In this document: positions 17,809 to 26,311 of the stretch, one piece after another
Layout of the letters: every line of letters begins with the position of its first letter
How positions within the stretch are numbered: position 1 is the stretch's first letter
DNA from: an uncultured Alphaproteobacteria bacterium
Lineage (GTDB): Bacteria > Pseudomonadota > Alphaproteobacteria > RF32 > CAG-239
Assembly: GCA_949297145.1 (NCBI GenBank)
Contig: CASFQO010000015.1
Coordinates: 1-64,000, forward strand
Length of the DNA stretch: 64,000 nucleotides
Direction of reading: 5' to 3'
Program-made: the position numbers and the translations under genes
The notes under the pieces: model-generated
What the model was told of the DNA's origin: nothing
Databases searched by the model: none
Seen by the model: the letters and a program-made list of their open reading frames with translations, nothing else

Positions 17809-18228
17809 ATGGAACAGCAAATAAAAGTAGGAGTCGGACTATATATTTTTAACCCTCAAAATCAACTTCTTTTAGGGCTAAGAAAGAGCGAACACAGTAA
17901 AGGCACATGGTGTCCCCCCGGAGGTCATATGGAATACGGTGAAAGTAATGAGCAAGCCGCCGTTAGAGAAGCCTTAGAAGAAACAGGTTTACAAATAAAT
18001 CCTCAAGATGTAACTCTTCAAGGCGTCACGAATGATTTTTATAAAGAAAGCGGGAAACACTACATAACCCTTCACTTGTGCTGTCACAAGTATCAAGGCT
18101 CCCCCAAAATTATGGAGCCCAACAAATGCGCCGAATGGAAGTGGTTTGATATTAACGCTTTGCCAGAAAATTTAATGCTATCAAATAAAAACTTTTTAAC
18201 GCAGTATGATATTAAACAACTTCTCTAA
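17809..18228 (+). CDS. Nudix hydrolase
   Basis: A 139-residue Nudix enzyme with a complete Nudix box, GGHMEYGESNEQAAVREALEETGL (residues about 43-66), holding the REALEE metal-binding core. The start IKVGVGLYIFNPQNQLLLGLRKSEH and the PPGG before the box resemble NUDT15/MutT-type nucleotide triphosphate pyrophosphatases. These clean up oxidised or non-canonical nucleotides; the substrate here is not determinable. It is preceded by AAAGGACT and followed by a strong hairpin. Confidence 0.88.
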   Translation: MEQQIKVGVGLYIFNPQNQLLLGLRKSEHSKGTWCPPGGHMEYGESNEQAAVREALEETGLQINPQDVTLQGVTNDFYKESGKHYITLHLCCHKYQGSPKIMEPNKCAEWKWFDINALPENLMLSNKNFLTQYDIKQLL

Positions 18229-18229
18229 A

Positions 18230-18254
18230 AAGGCCTGCTACTCTGCAGGCCTCT
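18230..18254 (+). terminator. Hairpin after the Nudix gene
   Basis: AGGCCTGC-TACTCT-GCAGGCCT is a perfect 8-bp stem starting two bases after the stop; the tail is CTTCT rather than a long T run, so strength is uncertain. On the minus strand it also follows tRNA-Pro and is followed by TTTT (AGTAGCAGGCCTTTTT side), so it may serve both. Confidence 0.55.
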
Positions 18255-18260
18255 TCTATG

Positions 18261-18337
18261 TGGTCGGGACGAGAGGATTCGAACCTCCGACTTCTTGCAC
18301 CCCATGCAAGCGCTCTACCAGGCTGAACTACGTCCCG
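18261..18337 (-). tRNA. tRNA-Pro (GGG)
   Basis: The minus strand gives a 77-nt cloverleaf: acceptor CGGGACG, anticodon stem CTTGC/GCAAG around loop ATGGGGT (anticodon GGG), T arm GGAGG-TTCGAAT-CCTCT type, and encoded CCA. Confidence 0.93.
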
Positions 18338-18444
18338 AAGACTTTGTATCTATATATCGTAAAACACCAAAATGCAAGCAAAATCTCCCATACTCACACA
18401 TCTGTTACAAACAGATAAACACCAAAACTCTATGCACCAAACAC

Positions 18445-18470
18445 AAAAAAGGCTACCGAAGTAGCCTTTT
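18445..18470 (-). terminator. Terminator of rpmB
   Basis: AAAAGGCTAC-CGAA-GTAGCCTTTT is a symmetrical hairpin. On the minus strand it follows the rpmB stop by about 22 bases and is followed by a T run. Confidence 0.7.
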
Positions 18471-18492
18471 ATAAAAATTTATTTAGCAAGTT

Positions 18493-18777
18493 TTATGCAG
18501 CAATTTTACCTGCAATAACTTTTTTAATTTTTTTAGCTTCTTCAGACAACTTAGCATCCGGAGTAGCCATCAAATAAGCATCAAGACCACCTTTATGTTC
18601 AATAGAACGAAGAGTCTTTGTACAAATTCTCAATTTATAGATTTTACCAAGAGCTTCGCTTAAAAGAGAAACAACTTGCAGATTCGGCAAAAAGCGACGG
18701 CGAGTTCTATTGTTAGCGTGACTTACATTATTACCGCTCATAACGCCAGTGCCGGAAATTTCACATTTCTTAGCCAT
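18493..18777 (-). CDS. rpmB: 50S ribosomal protein L28
   Basis: A 94-residue protein starting MAKKCEISGTGVMSGNNVSHANNRTRRRFLPNLQ, the standard L28 sequence with the basic N-terminal half that contacts 23S rRNA, followed by the alphaproteobacterial-style C terminus (TLRSIEHKGGLDAYL). A promoter (TTGACT-17-TATGTA) lies upstream, so it is a single-gene unit rather than part of an rpmB-rpmG operon. Confidence 0.97.
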   Translation of the reverse strand: MAKKCEISGTGVMSGNNVSHANNRTRRRFLPNLQVVSLLSEALGKIYKLRICTKTLRSIEHKGGLDAYLMATPDAKLSEEAKKIKKVIAGKIAA

Positions 18778-18810
18778 TTTTAATATCCTTTACTCAAAAA
18801 CTTTTGCTCA

Positions 18811-18839
18811 TACATACAAAGATAATCACTAGAAGTCAA
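18811..18839 (-). promoter_or_regulatory. Promoter of rpmB
   Basis: On the minus strand TTGACT (18834-18839), 17 bases, TATGTA (18811-18816), 34 bases before the rpmB start. Spacing and -35 are close to sigma-70 consensus. Confidence 0.5.
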
Positions 18840-18920
18840 GTAAAATCTTCGCAAAAAAGCGAAAAAATACTGGAATAATAAAAAAATAGGATATATAAAG
18901 CAGAGATGCAAAGAAAGTAA

Positions 18921-18997
18921 GTACCCGTAGCTCAATTGGATAGAGTGTTGGCCTCCGACGCCAAAGGTTGCGAGTTCGAACCTCGCCGGGTGCACCA
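18921..18997 (+). tRNA. tRNA-Arg (CCG)
   Basis: A 77-nt cloverleaf: acceptor GTACCCG/CGGGTGC, anticodon stem TTGGC/GCCAA around CTCCGAC (anticodon CCG), T arm GCGAG-TTCGAAC-CTCGC, encoded CCA. Confidence 0.93.
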
Positions 18998-19028
18998 TTT
19001 CCCCTTCAAAATTATCAAATAACGAATA

Positions 19029-19805
19029 TCAATATGGATTCGGCAAAATTGGTATACTTTTTAAATCAACCTCTGAATACCCCTCATTCTTCAATATTTC
19101 AGCCATCTGAGCCCCGTCAAAAAACTGCAAATCAGATTTTTTATCATAAACTTTTTTAAAACCATTAGCAACATTTGTACCATGAATGACCTGTAACCCG
19201 CCCGTACCATCTAAAAAGAGAGTACGATAGTGATACGGAACTAAACGATGATTTCCGCAATTCATAATATTTTCCTGTTTAGTAGATAAATAAGCCAAAC
19301 CTATGGCATTTGACGGAAAAATAGAACAGTCAGTTTGGTATTTATCCTCGTCTATACGTGCCAACTTTCGGATTCTCGGAAAAGTCAAAGCAACATCATC
19401 ATAAAATCCTTCATTTTGATGACATATATGCGCCAATTTTTCTATAAAATTAACAGGAACCCCATCATCATTATCAATACGAAAAGTTAGCATTTTCTCC
19501 TGCGTTAATTCTTCAGGAATCTGCATCTTTGCACCCATAATAAAGATATTTTGCATAAACGAATATTTCTTCTCCAACGCCGTAAAAATTCTTTTTTTTT
19601 CTTCAGGCATCTTGTCAGAATGATAAACCAGTAACATAAAATTTGAATTCGTCTGCTGACTAAACGAATTCAGCGTAATCCCTTCAAACATAGACAAACG
19701 TTGAGAAAAATAAGGATCTTCCCATAAATTAAACATTTTATCTGGATGATCCTTAGCAAAAGCCGCATCAACAGAATAGCGTACCATACCAATAATAGGG
19801 GTCAT
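19029..19805 (-). CDS. Glycosyltransferase, putative rhamnosyltransferase family
   Basis: A 258-residue soluble protein resembling the putative rhamnosyltransferase (Rhamno_transf) family. Marks are the start (PIIGMVRYSVD), LFEGITLNSFSQQTNSNFMLLVYHSD, and the acidic motif FRIDNDDGVP (about 118-127), which fits a DxD-type sugar-nucleotide/metal site. It probably adds a sugar to a surface polysaccharide or lipid. It stands alone rather than in a polysaccharide cluster. The sugar and acceptor cannot be predicted. Confidence 0.65.
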   Translation of the reverse strand: MTPIIGMVRYSVDAAFAKDHPDKMFNLWEDPYFSQRLSMFEGITLNSFSQQTNSNFMLLVYHSDKMPEEKKRIFTALEKKYSFMQNIFIMGAKMQIPEELTQEKMLTFRIDNDDGVPVNFIEKLAHICHQNEGFYDDVALTFPRIRKLARIDEDKYQTDCSIFPSNAIGLAYLSTKQENIMNCGNHRLVPYHYRTLFLDGTGGLQVIHGTNVANGFKKVYDKKSDLQFFDGAQMAEILKNEGYSEVDLKSIPILPNPY

Positions 19806-19895
19806 CTCATCATCTCTCCAAAATCTACTTTCCTCCCAAACTATAAAAAAATAAACCTAACACATCGTTAAAAATTTCATTGAATTTACACAAAC

Positions 19896-19916
19896 AAAAA
19901 GCCGCATAAAGCGGCT
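19896..19916 (-). terminator. Terminator of the histidine phosphatase gene
   Basis: On the minus strand AGCCGC-TTTAT-GCGGCT is followed by TTTTG, five bases after the stop codon. Confidence 0.75.
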
Positions 19917-19920
19917 CTCT

Positions 19921-20517
19921 TTAGTCATGAATCTGTTCAAACAGATGCGTTTCCGGATCATATTGCAAATGCAACACCGAACAATTAGGATTTGGAGTCT
20001 GCTCTAAATTCAAACCACACTTCAATGCACTCATAATACCTGCGTGACAAACAATTCCGATATTTACTTCATTTGTACAACGCAAGATGTAGTTCAAACA
20101 CCCCAATGCACGATTAAACATATCATGTTTACTCTCACCATGCGGAAAAGCTCTATTCCAAGTTTCAACGGTCGGCCAACAAACGCTGTTAACAAAATCC
20201 TCACCAAATTGCCCTCGAACCTCTGTAAAAGTCAACCCTTCAACATCACCAAAATGCCCCTCACGCAAATCCTGAAGAATAATAATTGGGACATCAATTC
20301 CAATTCTCTGCGCTAAGATATTGGCCGTTTGCACAGCTCGCACCAAAGGTGAGCTATAAAGGATAGTTAATCTAAGAGAAGCAACTTTCTCCGCTAATTG
20401 CTTAGCTTGATCCAAACCATTTCCATTTAAAACCGGATCTAATCCACATCCTTGCCATCTGTATTCCAGATTATAATCTGTTTCACCATGACGAAAAATA
20501 TACACATTTCTTTTCAT
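19921..20517 (-). CDS. Histidine phosphatase superfamily protein
   Basis: A 198-residue phosphoglycerate-mutase-like phosphatase. The phosphohistidine motif RHGETDYN is at residues 9-16, the second conserved Arg is in SSPLVRAVQTA (about 55-65), the acid is in DLREGHFGDVEG (about 83-94), and the second His is in VCHAGIMSAL (about 160-169). Relatives act on fructose bisphosphate, alpha-ribazole phosphate or sugar phosphates; no cobalamin genes are nearby to support a CobC role. Single-gene unit with its own terminator. Confidence 0.88.
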   Translation of the reverse strand: MKRNVYIFRHGETDYNLEYRWQGCGLDPVLNGNGLDQAKQLAEKVASLRLTILYSSPLVRAVQTANILAQRIGIDVPIIILQDLREGHFGDVEGLTFTEVRGQFGEDFVNSVCWPTVETWNRAFPHGESKHDMFNRALGCLNYILRCTNEVNIGIVCHAGIMSALKCGLNLEQTPNPNCSVLHLQYDPETHLFEQIHD

Positions 20518-20621
20518 AAAAATTAAAAGTTTAAAATAATAAATAACGCGTCTACACCATACTTAAAAAATAATTTTTTGCAAGATATTTTCTCATACCA
20601 AAGCAACCTTCTCCCCAAATA

Positions 20622-20661
20622 CAAAGAAAGCAGTCTGTATTAACCCAGACCGCTTTCTTTC
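20622..20661 (-). terminator. Terminator of the cmk-fprA operon
   Basis: On the minus strand AAAGAAAGCGGTCTG and CAGACTGCTTTCTTT form a 15-bp stem (one G-T pair) around an eight-base loop, starting about 21 bases after the fprA stop. Confidence 0.75.
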
Positions 20662-20682
20662 CTCATCACTTTAACAAGCGTA

Positions 20683-21855
20683 TCAATCACTTAGCAATTC
20701 ATCAGCCAAATTCTCTAACTGCTTAACATCAGCATCTTTCAAAGCAGACCTAATTGAAACGGTATTATTCAAAAACGTCAAATTCTTACAACTTTCCAAT
20801 TCTGCTTTCATTTTTTTTGCAGCTAACGGAGCCCAAGACCCATTTTCCATAAAAGCAACTTTGCGATTCTGGTAATTTTTATGTTTAAGATGAGCAATAA
20901 AGCTTTCCATACAAGGGAATATGCCACCATCATATGTAATAGACGCCAAAACCAATCTATCATAACGAAAAGCATCTTCTACAGCCTCAGCCATATCATC
21001 ACGAGCCAAATCAGCAATTGCAACTTTAGGAGCACCTTTTGCTTCCAAAATCTCTTTTAATTTTTCCGCAGCCTTCTTCGTATTTCCATAAACAGAGGCA
21101 TAAGCAATAAATATCCCCTTATCTTCCGGACGATAGCTGCTCCAAATATCATATTTTTCAATATAATGTCCCAGATTCTCCGTCAACATAGGTCCATGCA
21201 ATGCAAAAATCTTTTGAATATCCAAATTTGCAGCTTTTTTGAGCAAAGATTGAACTTGAACACCGTATTTACCAACAATATTAATATAATACCGACGAGC
21301 CTCACAGTCCCAATCACCATCATCTGTATCCAGAGCACCAAATTTACCAAACGCATCCGCCGAGAACAAAATTTTCTCTTTTTTCTCATATGCAACCATA
21401 ACTTCCGGCCAATGAACCATTGGAGCCATAATAAAGGTCAAAGAATGTTCACCCAAGACTAATTCATCACCTTCATTAACAACAATTTTCCGCCCTTCTA
21501 AATCCAGATGTTCAAAAAATTGAGGTATCATATTAAAGGTTTTGGGATTCGTTACAATTTTAGCATTTTTATATTTTTCCAAAAAATGCTGAATATTGGC
21601 AGCATGATCCGGTTCCATATGCAAAACAACCAAATAATCAGGTTCTTTATTACCCAGCACTTCATCCAGATTCTTAAACCACTCATCTGTTGCTCTTTTA
21701 TCCACTGTATCCATAACCGCAATTTTTTCATCCATAATCACATATGAATTATAAGAAATACCGTCCGGAATAACATATTGCCCTTCAAACAAATCTAATG
21801 TTTTATCATCAGCACCGACATAATATACAGCGTCTGTCAATTTTTTATTTTGCAT
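20683..21855 (-). CDS. fprA: Flavo-diiron protein (A-type flavoprotein)
   Basis: A 390-residue cytoplasmic enzyme that reduces oxygen to water and/or NO to N2O, a detoxifier in anaerobes. The metallo-beta-lactamase-like domain (1-245) keeps the di-iron ligands: H79-x-E81-x-D83-H84 (HMEPDH), H148, D167 and H220. The flavodoxin domain (about 247-390) starts IAYASVYGNTKKAAE with the FMN loop. There is no rubredoxin domain, so an external electron donor is needed. It follows cmk by 30 bases, probably in one transcript, and is followed by a strong terminator. Whether it prefers oxygen or NO cannot be told. Confidence 0.93.
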   Translation of the reverse strand: MQNKKLTDAVYYVGADDKTLDLFEGQYVIPDGISYNSYVIMDEKIAVMDTVDKRATDEWFKNLDEVLGNKEPDYLVVLHMEPDHAANIQHFLEKYKNAKIVTNPKTFNMIPQFFEHLDLEGRKIVVNEGDELVLGEHSLTFIMAPMVHWPEVMVAYEKKEKILFSADAFGKFGALDTDDGDWDCEARRYYINIVGKYGVQVQSLLKKAANLDIQKIFALHGPMLTENLGHYIEKYDIWSSYRPEDKGIFIAYASVYGNTKKAAEKLKEILEAKGAPKVAIADLARDDMAEAVEDAFRYDRLVLASITYDGGIFPCMESFIAHLKHKNYQNRKVAFMENGSWAPLAAKKMKAELESCKNLTFLNNTVSIRSALKDADVKQLENLADELLSD

Positions 21856-21885
21856 ATCTAAGCTCCTTATCCTAATTTTTTTTGA

Positions 21886-22545
21886 TTATTTAAGCATTTC
21901 TTCAATAATTGCAACAGATTTTTGAAAAACCTCATCAATTCCCATATCAGATGTATCCAAAATCACCGCATCTTTAGCTGGTTTCATCGGAGCATCTTTA
22001 CGATTAGCATCCCGTTCATCCCGAGCAATCACATCTTTTAGAACATCTTCATACTGAACATTCATACCTTTTTGCACAAATTCATCATACCTTCTTTTAG
22101 CGCGAACTTCAGAAGATGCCGTAATAAAAAATTTAACATCAGCTTGAGGACAAATAACCGTGCCGGTATCGCGTCCATCATAAATCACACCCTGCGCAGG
22201 AGTCCCATTTGCAAATGTCGGATTTTTAGCAAAATTACGCTGCATATCCAACAAACGCGAGCGCACCCCAGAATAGCTAGAAACAATAGAAGCCGCATTG
22301 CCCCCCAACGACGAACGAAAATCCTTATCTTTAGATAGTTCCATCATTTTGGCAAATGTCAACTGTGTAGCCATATTTTCTGCTACCGAAGCATCCGCCA
22401 AATCAAAAGAATTTTTAACCATCATCAGGCCAACCGCCCTATAAACCATACCGGTATCAAAATAAGCTAATCCGTATTTATCTGCTAATTTTTGTGAAAG
22501 CGTCCCTTTACCTGCGGCTGCCGGACCATCTACTGTGATAATCAT
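21886..22545 (-). CDS. cmk: Cytidylate kinase
   Basis: A 219-residue P-loop kinase phosphorylating CMP and dCMP. The P-loop GPAAAGKGTLSQKLA is at residues 7-21, then the substrate-binding segments FDTGMVYRAVGL (about 30-41) and YDGRDTGTVICPQADVKFFI (about 122-141). Family length and order are typical. It is followed by fprA 30 bases downstream. Confidence 0.95.
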   Translation of the reverse strand: MIITVDGPAAAGKGTLSQKLADKYGLAYFDTGMVYRAVGLMMVKNSFDLADASVAENMATQLTFAKMMELSKDKDFRSSLGGNAASIVSSYSGVRSRLLDMQRNFAKNPTFANGTPAQGVIYDGRDTGTVICPQADVKFFITASSEVRAKRRYDEFVQKGMNVQYEDVLKDVIARDERDANRKDAPMKPAKDAVILDTSDMGIDEVFQKSVAIIEEMLK

Positions 22546-22643
22546 TTTATTCAGTATCCTTTAATATTAAAAATTTTATCTATTCTTTAACACATATTTA
22601 CTAATATCATAGCATAAAATAACTTTATACAAAGAATAAGAAC

Positions 22644-23375
22644 ATGGCACAAACTATTCGCTTATATATAAAAGAACCGCTCGCTCAAAACAAAATCATA
22701 ACTTTAGATGAAGAGCAAACACACTATCTAAAAAATGTCATCAGAGCTACTCAAAACACACCCATCCAATGCTTTGATAATCAAACCGGCGAATTTTCAG
22801 CAATTTTAATCTCTCTTGAAAAAAAGCAAGGCCAATTACAAATTACCCACCAATTAAAAAAATATACTCCCTGCCCTGATATCTGGCTTTTATTTGCCCC
22901 GCTAAAAAAAGATAAAACAGACTTTGTTATAGAAAAAGCAACCGAATTAGGTTGTCGTAAAATACAACCGGTAATAACACAATATACCATGACCAAAAAC
23001 ATCCGTTTGGAGCGCTATATTGCACAGAGTATAGAAGCAGCCGAACAATGCCGACGCACCGATTTACCGGAAATTTCCACTCCCAAAGAATTAAAAGAAA
23101 TCTTACGAACTTGGGACAAAGAAAGACCCCTATTTTTTATGGATGAAAGTTTACAAAGCAAAAATTTTTTAACCATTTTAAAAGAAAATCCATCAAACAA
23201 AGCCGCACTTTTGATTGGCCCTGAAGGTGGATTCTCAAATGAGGAACAAGAAACACTAAGAAGTCTGACTTTTGCCAAAGGTGCAACTTTAGGACCTCGT
23301 ATTTTAAGAGCAGAAACAGCTGTAGCCGCAGCCTTATCATGTTGGCAGATGATATCTGGAGATTGGAGCAAATAA
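22644..23375 (+). CDS. rsmE: 16S rRNA m3U1498 methyltransferase
   Basis: A 243-residue SPOUT-fold methyltransferase that makes m3U1498 in 16S rRNA with SAM. An N-terminal PUA-like domain (1-75) precedes the knotted domain with LFAPLKKDKTDFVIEKATELGCRKIQPVIT (about 88-118), the SAM loop LLIGPEGGFSNEEQE (about 190-204) and LGPRILRAETAVAAAL (about 216-231). All are family signatures. Its stop codon directly abuts the response regulator start, so the two are translationally coupled. Confidence 0.95.
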   Translation: MAQTIRLYIKEPLAQNKIITLDEEQTHYLKNVIRATQNTPIQCFDNQTGEFSAILISLEKKQGQLQITHQLKKYTPCPDIWLLFAPLKKDKTDFVIEKATELGCRKIQPVITQYTMTKNIRLERYIAQSIEAAEQCRRTDLPEISTPKELKEILRTWDKERPLFFMDESLQSKNFLTILKENPSNKAALLIGPEGGFSNEEQETLRSLTFAKGATLGPRILRAETAVAAALSCWQMISGDWSK

Positions 23376-24089
23376 ATGAAAATACTAATTGCAGATGACC
23401 ATGAATTGTTTTTAAAAGGTTTAGAGTTTATCTTAAAAGAAAACCTACCTAATCCGGAAATTACAACAGCGCAAAGTTATACTGATATATTCAACATTTT
23501 AGAAGACAAACAAAATTTTGATTTAATTATTACAGATTTAGCTATGCCCGGCGCAAATTGGTTACAAGCTCTCACCAAAATACACACGCTTGAACCGGAA
23601 ACCCCCATCATCATTATATCTGCTGTTTTTGACAAAGAGATTTTACAACAAACTTTAGACATTGGTGTTTCCGGATATATCCCCAAAACAGCCTCTAACA
23701 ATCTTATTATCAGCGCTATAAATTTAGTATTAGCCGGCGGTGTCTATATTCCTCACGAACTCCTATACACTAACCCACTAACAACTCAAAACAATAAAAA
23801 TACACAAAAAGAATATATTGCTCCATTAAAAGCTTTAGAAAAATTTGCTGATAGCACAAACGAAGCCCCTCAAAAAAGTTTAACAGAGCGCCAAATAGAA
23901 ATTGTCAAATGCATTGCAGAAGGATTATCAAACAAACAAATTGCTTACAAATTAAATCTGACGGAAGGAACTGTAAAAGTCCACATCACCGTCATCTTAA
24001 AAGTCCTTAATGTCAAAAACAGAACCTCTGCCGTAATAGAAGCAGCAAAACGTGGATACATAACCGATAATCTTGCGAATAATCAATAA
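23376..24089 (+). CDS. NarL/FixJ-type response regulator
   Basis: A 237-residue two-component regulator. The receiver domain (1-120) has the acidic pair D7-D8, the phosphoacceptor D54 (IITDLAMPGA) and the conserved Lys (GYIPKTA, about 107). After a Gln/Asn/Lys-rich linker comes a LuxR-type HTH (about 170-232: LTERQIEIVKCIAEGLSNKQIAYKLNLTEGTVKVHI). No sensor kinase is adjacent, so its partner is encoded elsewhere. It lies between rsmE and rquA; that it controls anaerobic or quinone genes is only a suggestion from position. Confidence 0.92.
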   Translation: MKILIADDHELFLKGLEFILKENLPNPEITTAQSYTDIFNILEDKQNFDLIITDLAMPGANWLQALTKIHTLEPETPIIIISAVFDKEILQQTLDIGVSGYIPKTASNNLIISAINLVLAGGVYIPHELLYTNPLTTQNNKNTQKEYIAPLKALEKFADSTNEAPQKSLTERQIEIVKCIAEGLSNKQIAYKLNLTEGTVKVHITVILKVLNVKNRTSAVIEAAKRGYITDNLANNQ

Positions 24090-24100
24090 AAGGATACCCC

Positions 24101-24775
24101 ATGGCCAAAGCAGAAAAAAAACAATTACCCGCCTACATAACTGATATATACGGATGGTTATATCAAAATTCCTCATTATATAACTTTTTAGACAATGCTT
24201 TCGTTCTGAATATACTAACTTTAGGATACCACCACGTTCTAACCGAAGAAGTCAAAAAAGAAATTTCTCCGCATTCACATATTTTGCAAATCGGAGCAAC
24301 TTTGGGCGGACAAATAGAAAAAGCGTACTCAGGATTAGGAATGTTAGGTTCATACGCCATTGTAGATATCAACTCAAAAATCTTGGAAAATTGCCGAGAA
24401 AAACATCTTGAACAAAAAATAGAATATATCCACGGCGACGCATCAAAAGGCATCAAAGGAGAATATGATATCATCATCAGCTATATGCTTTTGCACGAAC
24501 TTCCTCCATATACCAGAACAAAAATGATTGATAACATTCTAAAAGCCCTCAAGCCAGGAGGAAAAGCCGTGTTCATAGACTATCATCAGCCATCCTCATA
24601 TCACCCGTTGAAATATATAATTCGCGCCATAAACAGATTATATCAACCTTTTGCTGAAAGTTTATGGAAAAACTCTATAAAAGGCATGGCCTCACACGCC
24701 GAAACATGTCGTTGGTCCCAACAAACCTATTTTGGCGGTGTTTATCAAAAAGTCGTTGCAACAAAAAACAACTAA
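24101..24775 (+). CDS. rquA: RquA-type rhodoquinone biosynthesis methyltransferase-like protein
   Basis: A 224-residue class I SAM-methyltransferase-fold protein. The C-terminal half carries the RquA signature: HELP (132-135), KPGGKAVFIDYHQPSSYHPLK (151-171), YQPFAESLW (181-189) and TYFGGVYQKVVA (209-220). The N-terminal YGWLYQNSSLYNFLD (17-31) also fits. RquA turns ubiquinone into rhodoquinone, used with fumarate reductase in anaerobic respiration, by an amino transfer from SAM rather than methylation. The usual SAM glycine loop is altered (LQIGATLGG), as in RquA. It starts 11 bases after the response regulator and ends at a terminator. Confidence 0.85.
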   Translation: MAKAEKKQLPAYITDIYGWLYQNSSLYNFLDNAFVLNILTLGYHHVLTEEVKKEISPHSHILQIGATLGGQIEKAYSGLGMLGSYAIVDINSKILENCREKHLEQKIEYIHGDASKGIKGEYDIIISYMLLHELPPYTRTKMIDNILKALKPGGKAVFIDYHQPSSYHPLKYIIRAINRLYQPFAESLWKNSIKGMASHAETCRWSQQTYFGGVYQKVVATKNN

Positions 24776-24780
24776 TGAAT

Positions 24781-24809
24781 AAAAAAGAGAGGGATTTCTC
24801 CCTCTTTTT
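24781..24809 (+). terminator. Terminator after rquA
   Basis: AAAAAGAGAGGG-ATTTCT-CCCTCTTTTT: strong hairpin with T tail six bases after the rquA stop. Its A/T symmetry lets it also end the converging subtilase-like gene. Confidence 0.85.
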
Positions 24810-26196
24810 ATTGAGCTAATTTTGCAATCAAATTCTGTGGATTGACAACTACCCCGATTCCTTTTTGGTAATCTCCGGTGTCAAAAGCCGTTTTAAAAAA
24901 TTCTTCTGAAGTCAGATTTTCTTTAACACATTTAGCAAGTGCATATAAACCTCCTAGCCAAAAAGTTCTCAAGGAAGAAGTCGCATTAAACAAATAAGAA
25001 CCAATTGTATATTGACAAGCAACGGTCTGTCCATACCCAACCACACACAACGAATTTTCACCAGATACGCGCTTATTATGAACCACATAATCATCAGGAT
25101 TATCAACATCACCATACATACGACACTCCACATCTGTTAGATTAGCTGCATGAGGAAATTCAAACAACAGATTCGTTTTAGATTTCAAAAATTGAGCACG
25201 TTGTCCTTCAGGATATGTGTAACTAAGCATGCATACAAAGATTCCGAGACTTCTGGCACGTTGCAACGCTCCCCCTAAATCCTCTTTACCATATAAATTA
25301 TTGAGCACCACAACATCTATACCTTTTTGCCCTAAAGATTTGAGTTTAAGATGTAAATCACAAACTTTATCAAGAGCTCTTGCATATTGAGAATAATCAT
25401 TATTAACAAAGTCAACGGCAAAATAGTATAGCTTAGCTTTTGGCGCAACACCACATGTTTTACCCACCATAACAGAAACGCCCCATCCACCGTTAGCCTG
25501 TGCACGCGATAAATCTCCTTCTTTCAGGTTAATATAGTCAGCCAAACTCTCCCGATATTCCAAATGAGGTCTTAAAACACCAGCATCAATAATAGCAACA
25601 TTGCGTCCGCTTCCATCAATACCCCGTTTATGAAGCAACCGTATACCTAACCCGGGATATTTTCGTTTCTCCATAAATTCTTGCGGATTAAAGTCTTTTG
25701 GCATCCTACTTTTATCTTGAGGCCAAATTGTAAAATCATCAAATGTCGCCTTAGAAACGTCCAAACCGGATAAATCAGCATCAGAAACATCATAATTGTT
25801 AATGTGGAGATAAGAAGAAACACCATGCGAATGAACTTCTCTATAATTAACTAAGTCTAAATCTTCCCTAACAGCAGGACTTTTGATACCAAACCTCTCG
25901 GGTGTACTGTAATTATATTCATCATTGCCATACCATATTTTCAAAGGAGAAGTTAAACGTTTATTTTGCTTTGCATTCAATGCCCCTGCCAAATCCCATT
26001 TTTCAGCAGAAATCAAATCATCCCAACTATTAAAGCCATATTCTTTGGCAACAATATGCTGAGCTTGCATAAGAGATAAATCAGACTTACCGCTAAAATA
26101 CTTAGCAGCCACATCTACTTCTTTTTGATGCTTTTTACGAAAATCTTTTAAGAAACACTTTGCTTCTAATTTAAAAACGTCAATATAATCAAACAT
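24808..26196 (-). CDS. Degenerate subtilisin-like (S8) protein
   Basis: A 462-residue protein; the start at 26196 is set by AAAGGAA eight bases upstream. The N-terminal 65 residues hold a helical motif found in many bacterial proteins (LSLMQAQHIVAKEYGFNSWDDLI). From about 180 it resembles subtilases: GIDGSGRNVAIIDAGV with the catalytic Asp (D204), GGWGVSVMVGKTCGVAPKAKLYY where the catalytic His position is Gly (about 239), and NATSSLRTFWLGGLYALA with the Ser retained (about S407). With no visible His it may be inactive or use another base. No signal peptide is seen, so it is cytoplasmic. A promoter and a hairpin leader lie upstream. Confidence 0.7.
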   Translation of the reverse strand: MFDYIDVFKLEAKCFLKDFRKKHQKEVDVAAKYFSGKSDLSLMQAQHIVAKEYGFNSWDDLISAEKWDLAGALNAKQNKRLTSPLKIWYGNDEYNYSTPERFGIKSPAVREDLDLVNYREVHSHGVSSYLHINNYDVSDADLSGLDVSKATFDDFTIWPQDKSRMPKDFNPQEFMEKRKYPGLGIRLLHKRGIDGSGRNVAIIDAGVLRPHLEYRESLADYINLKEGDLSRAQANGGWGVSVMVGKTCGVAPKAKLYYFAVDFVNNDYSQYARALDKVCDLHLKLKSLGQKGIDVVVLNNLYGKEDLGGALQRARSLGIFVCMLSYTYPEGQRAQFLKSKTNLLFEFPHAANLTDVECRMYGDVDNPDDYVVHNKRVSGENSLCVVGYGQTVACQYTIGSYLFNATSSLRTFWLGGLYALAKCVKENLTSEEFFKTAFDTGDYQKGIGVVVNPQNLIAKLAQ

Positions 26197-26311
26197 ATAA
26201 AATTCCTTTCCCGATAACTTATCATACACGCCTGCCCGATAAGCATAAATAAGTCATCTCAAAAGAAATCTATATAAACAAAAACAATGGCAATGTATCA
26301 CTTTAGCGGAC

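Noticed and set aside
18206..18418. A 70-codon plus-strand reading frame across tRNA-Pro
   Set aside because: It runs through the tRNA gene and the Nudix gene end; it is the reverse of the tRNA sequence and has no ribosome binding site.
18968..19159. A 63-codon plus-strand reading frame starting inside tRNA-Arg
   Set aside because: It begins in the tRNA T arm and overlaps the glycosyltransferase gene antisense; tRNA and conserved gene take precedence.
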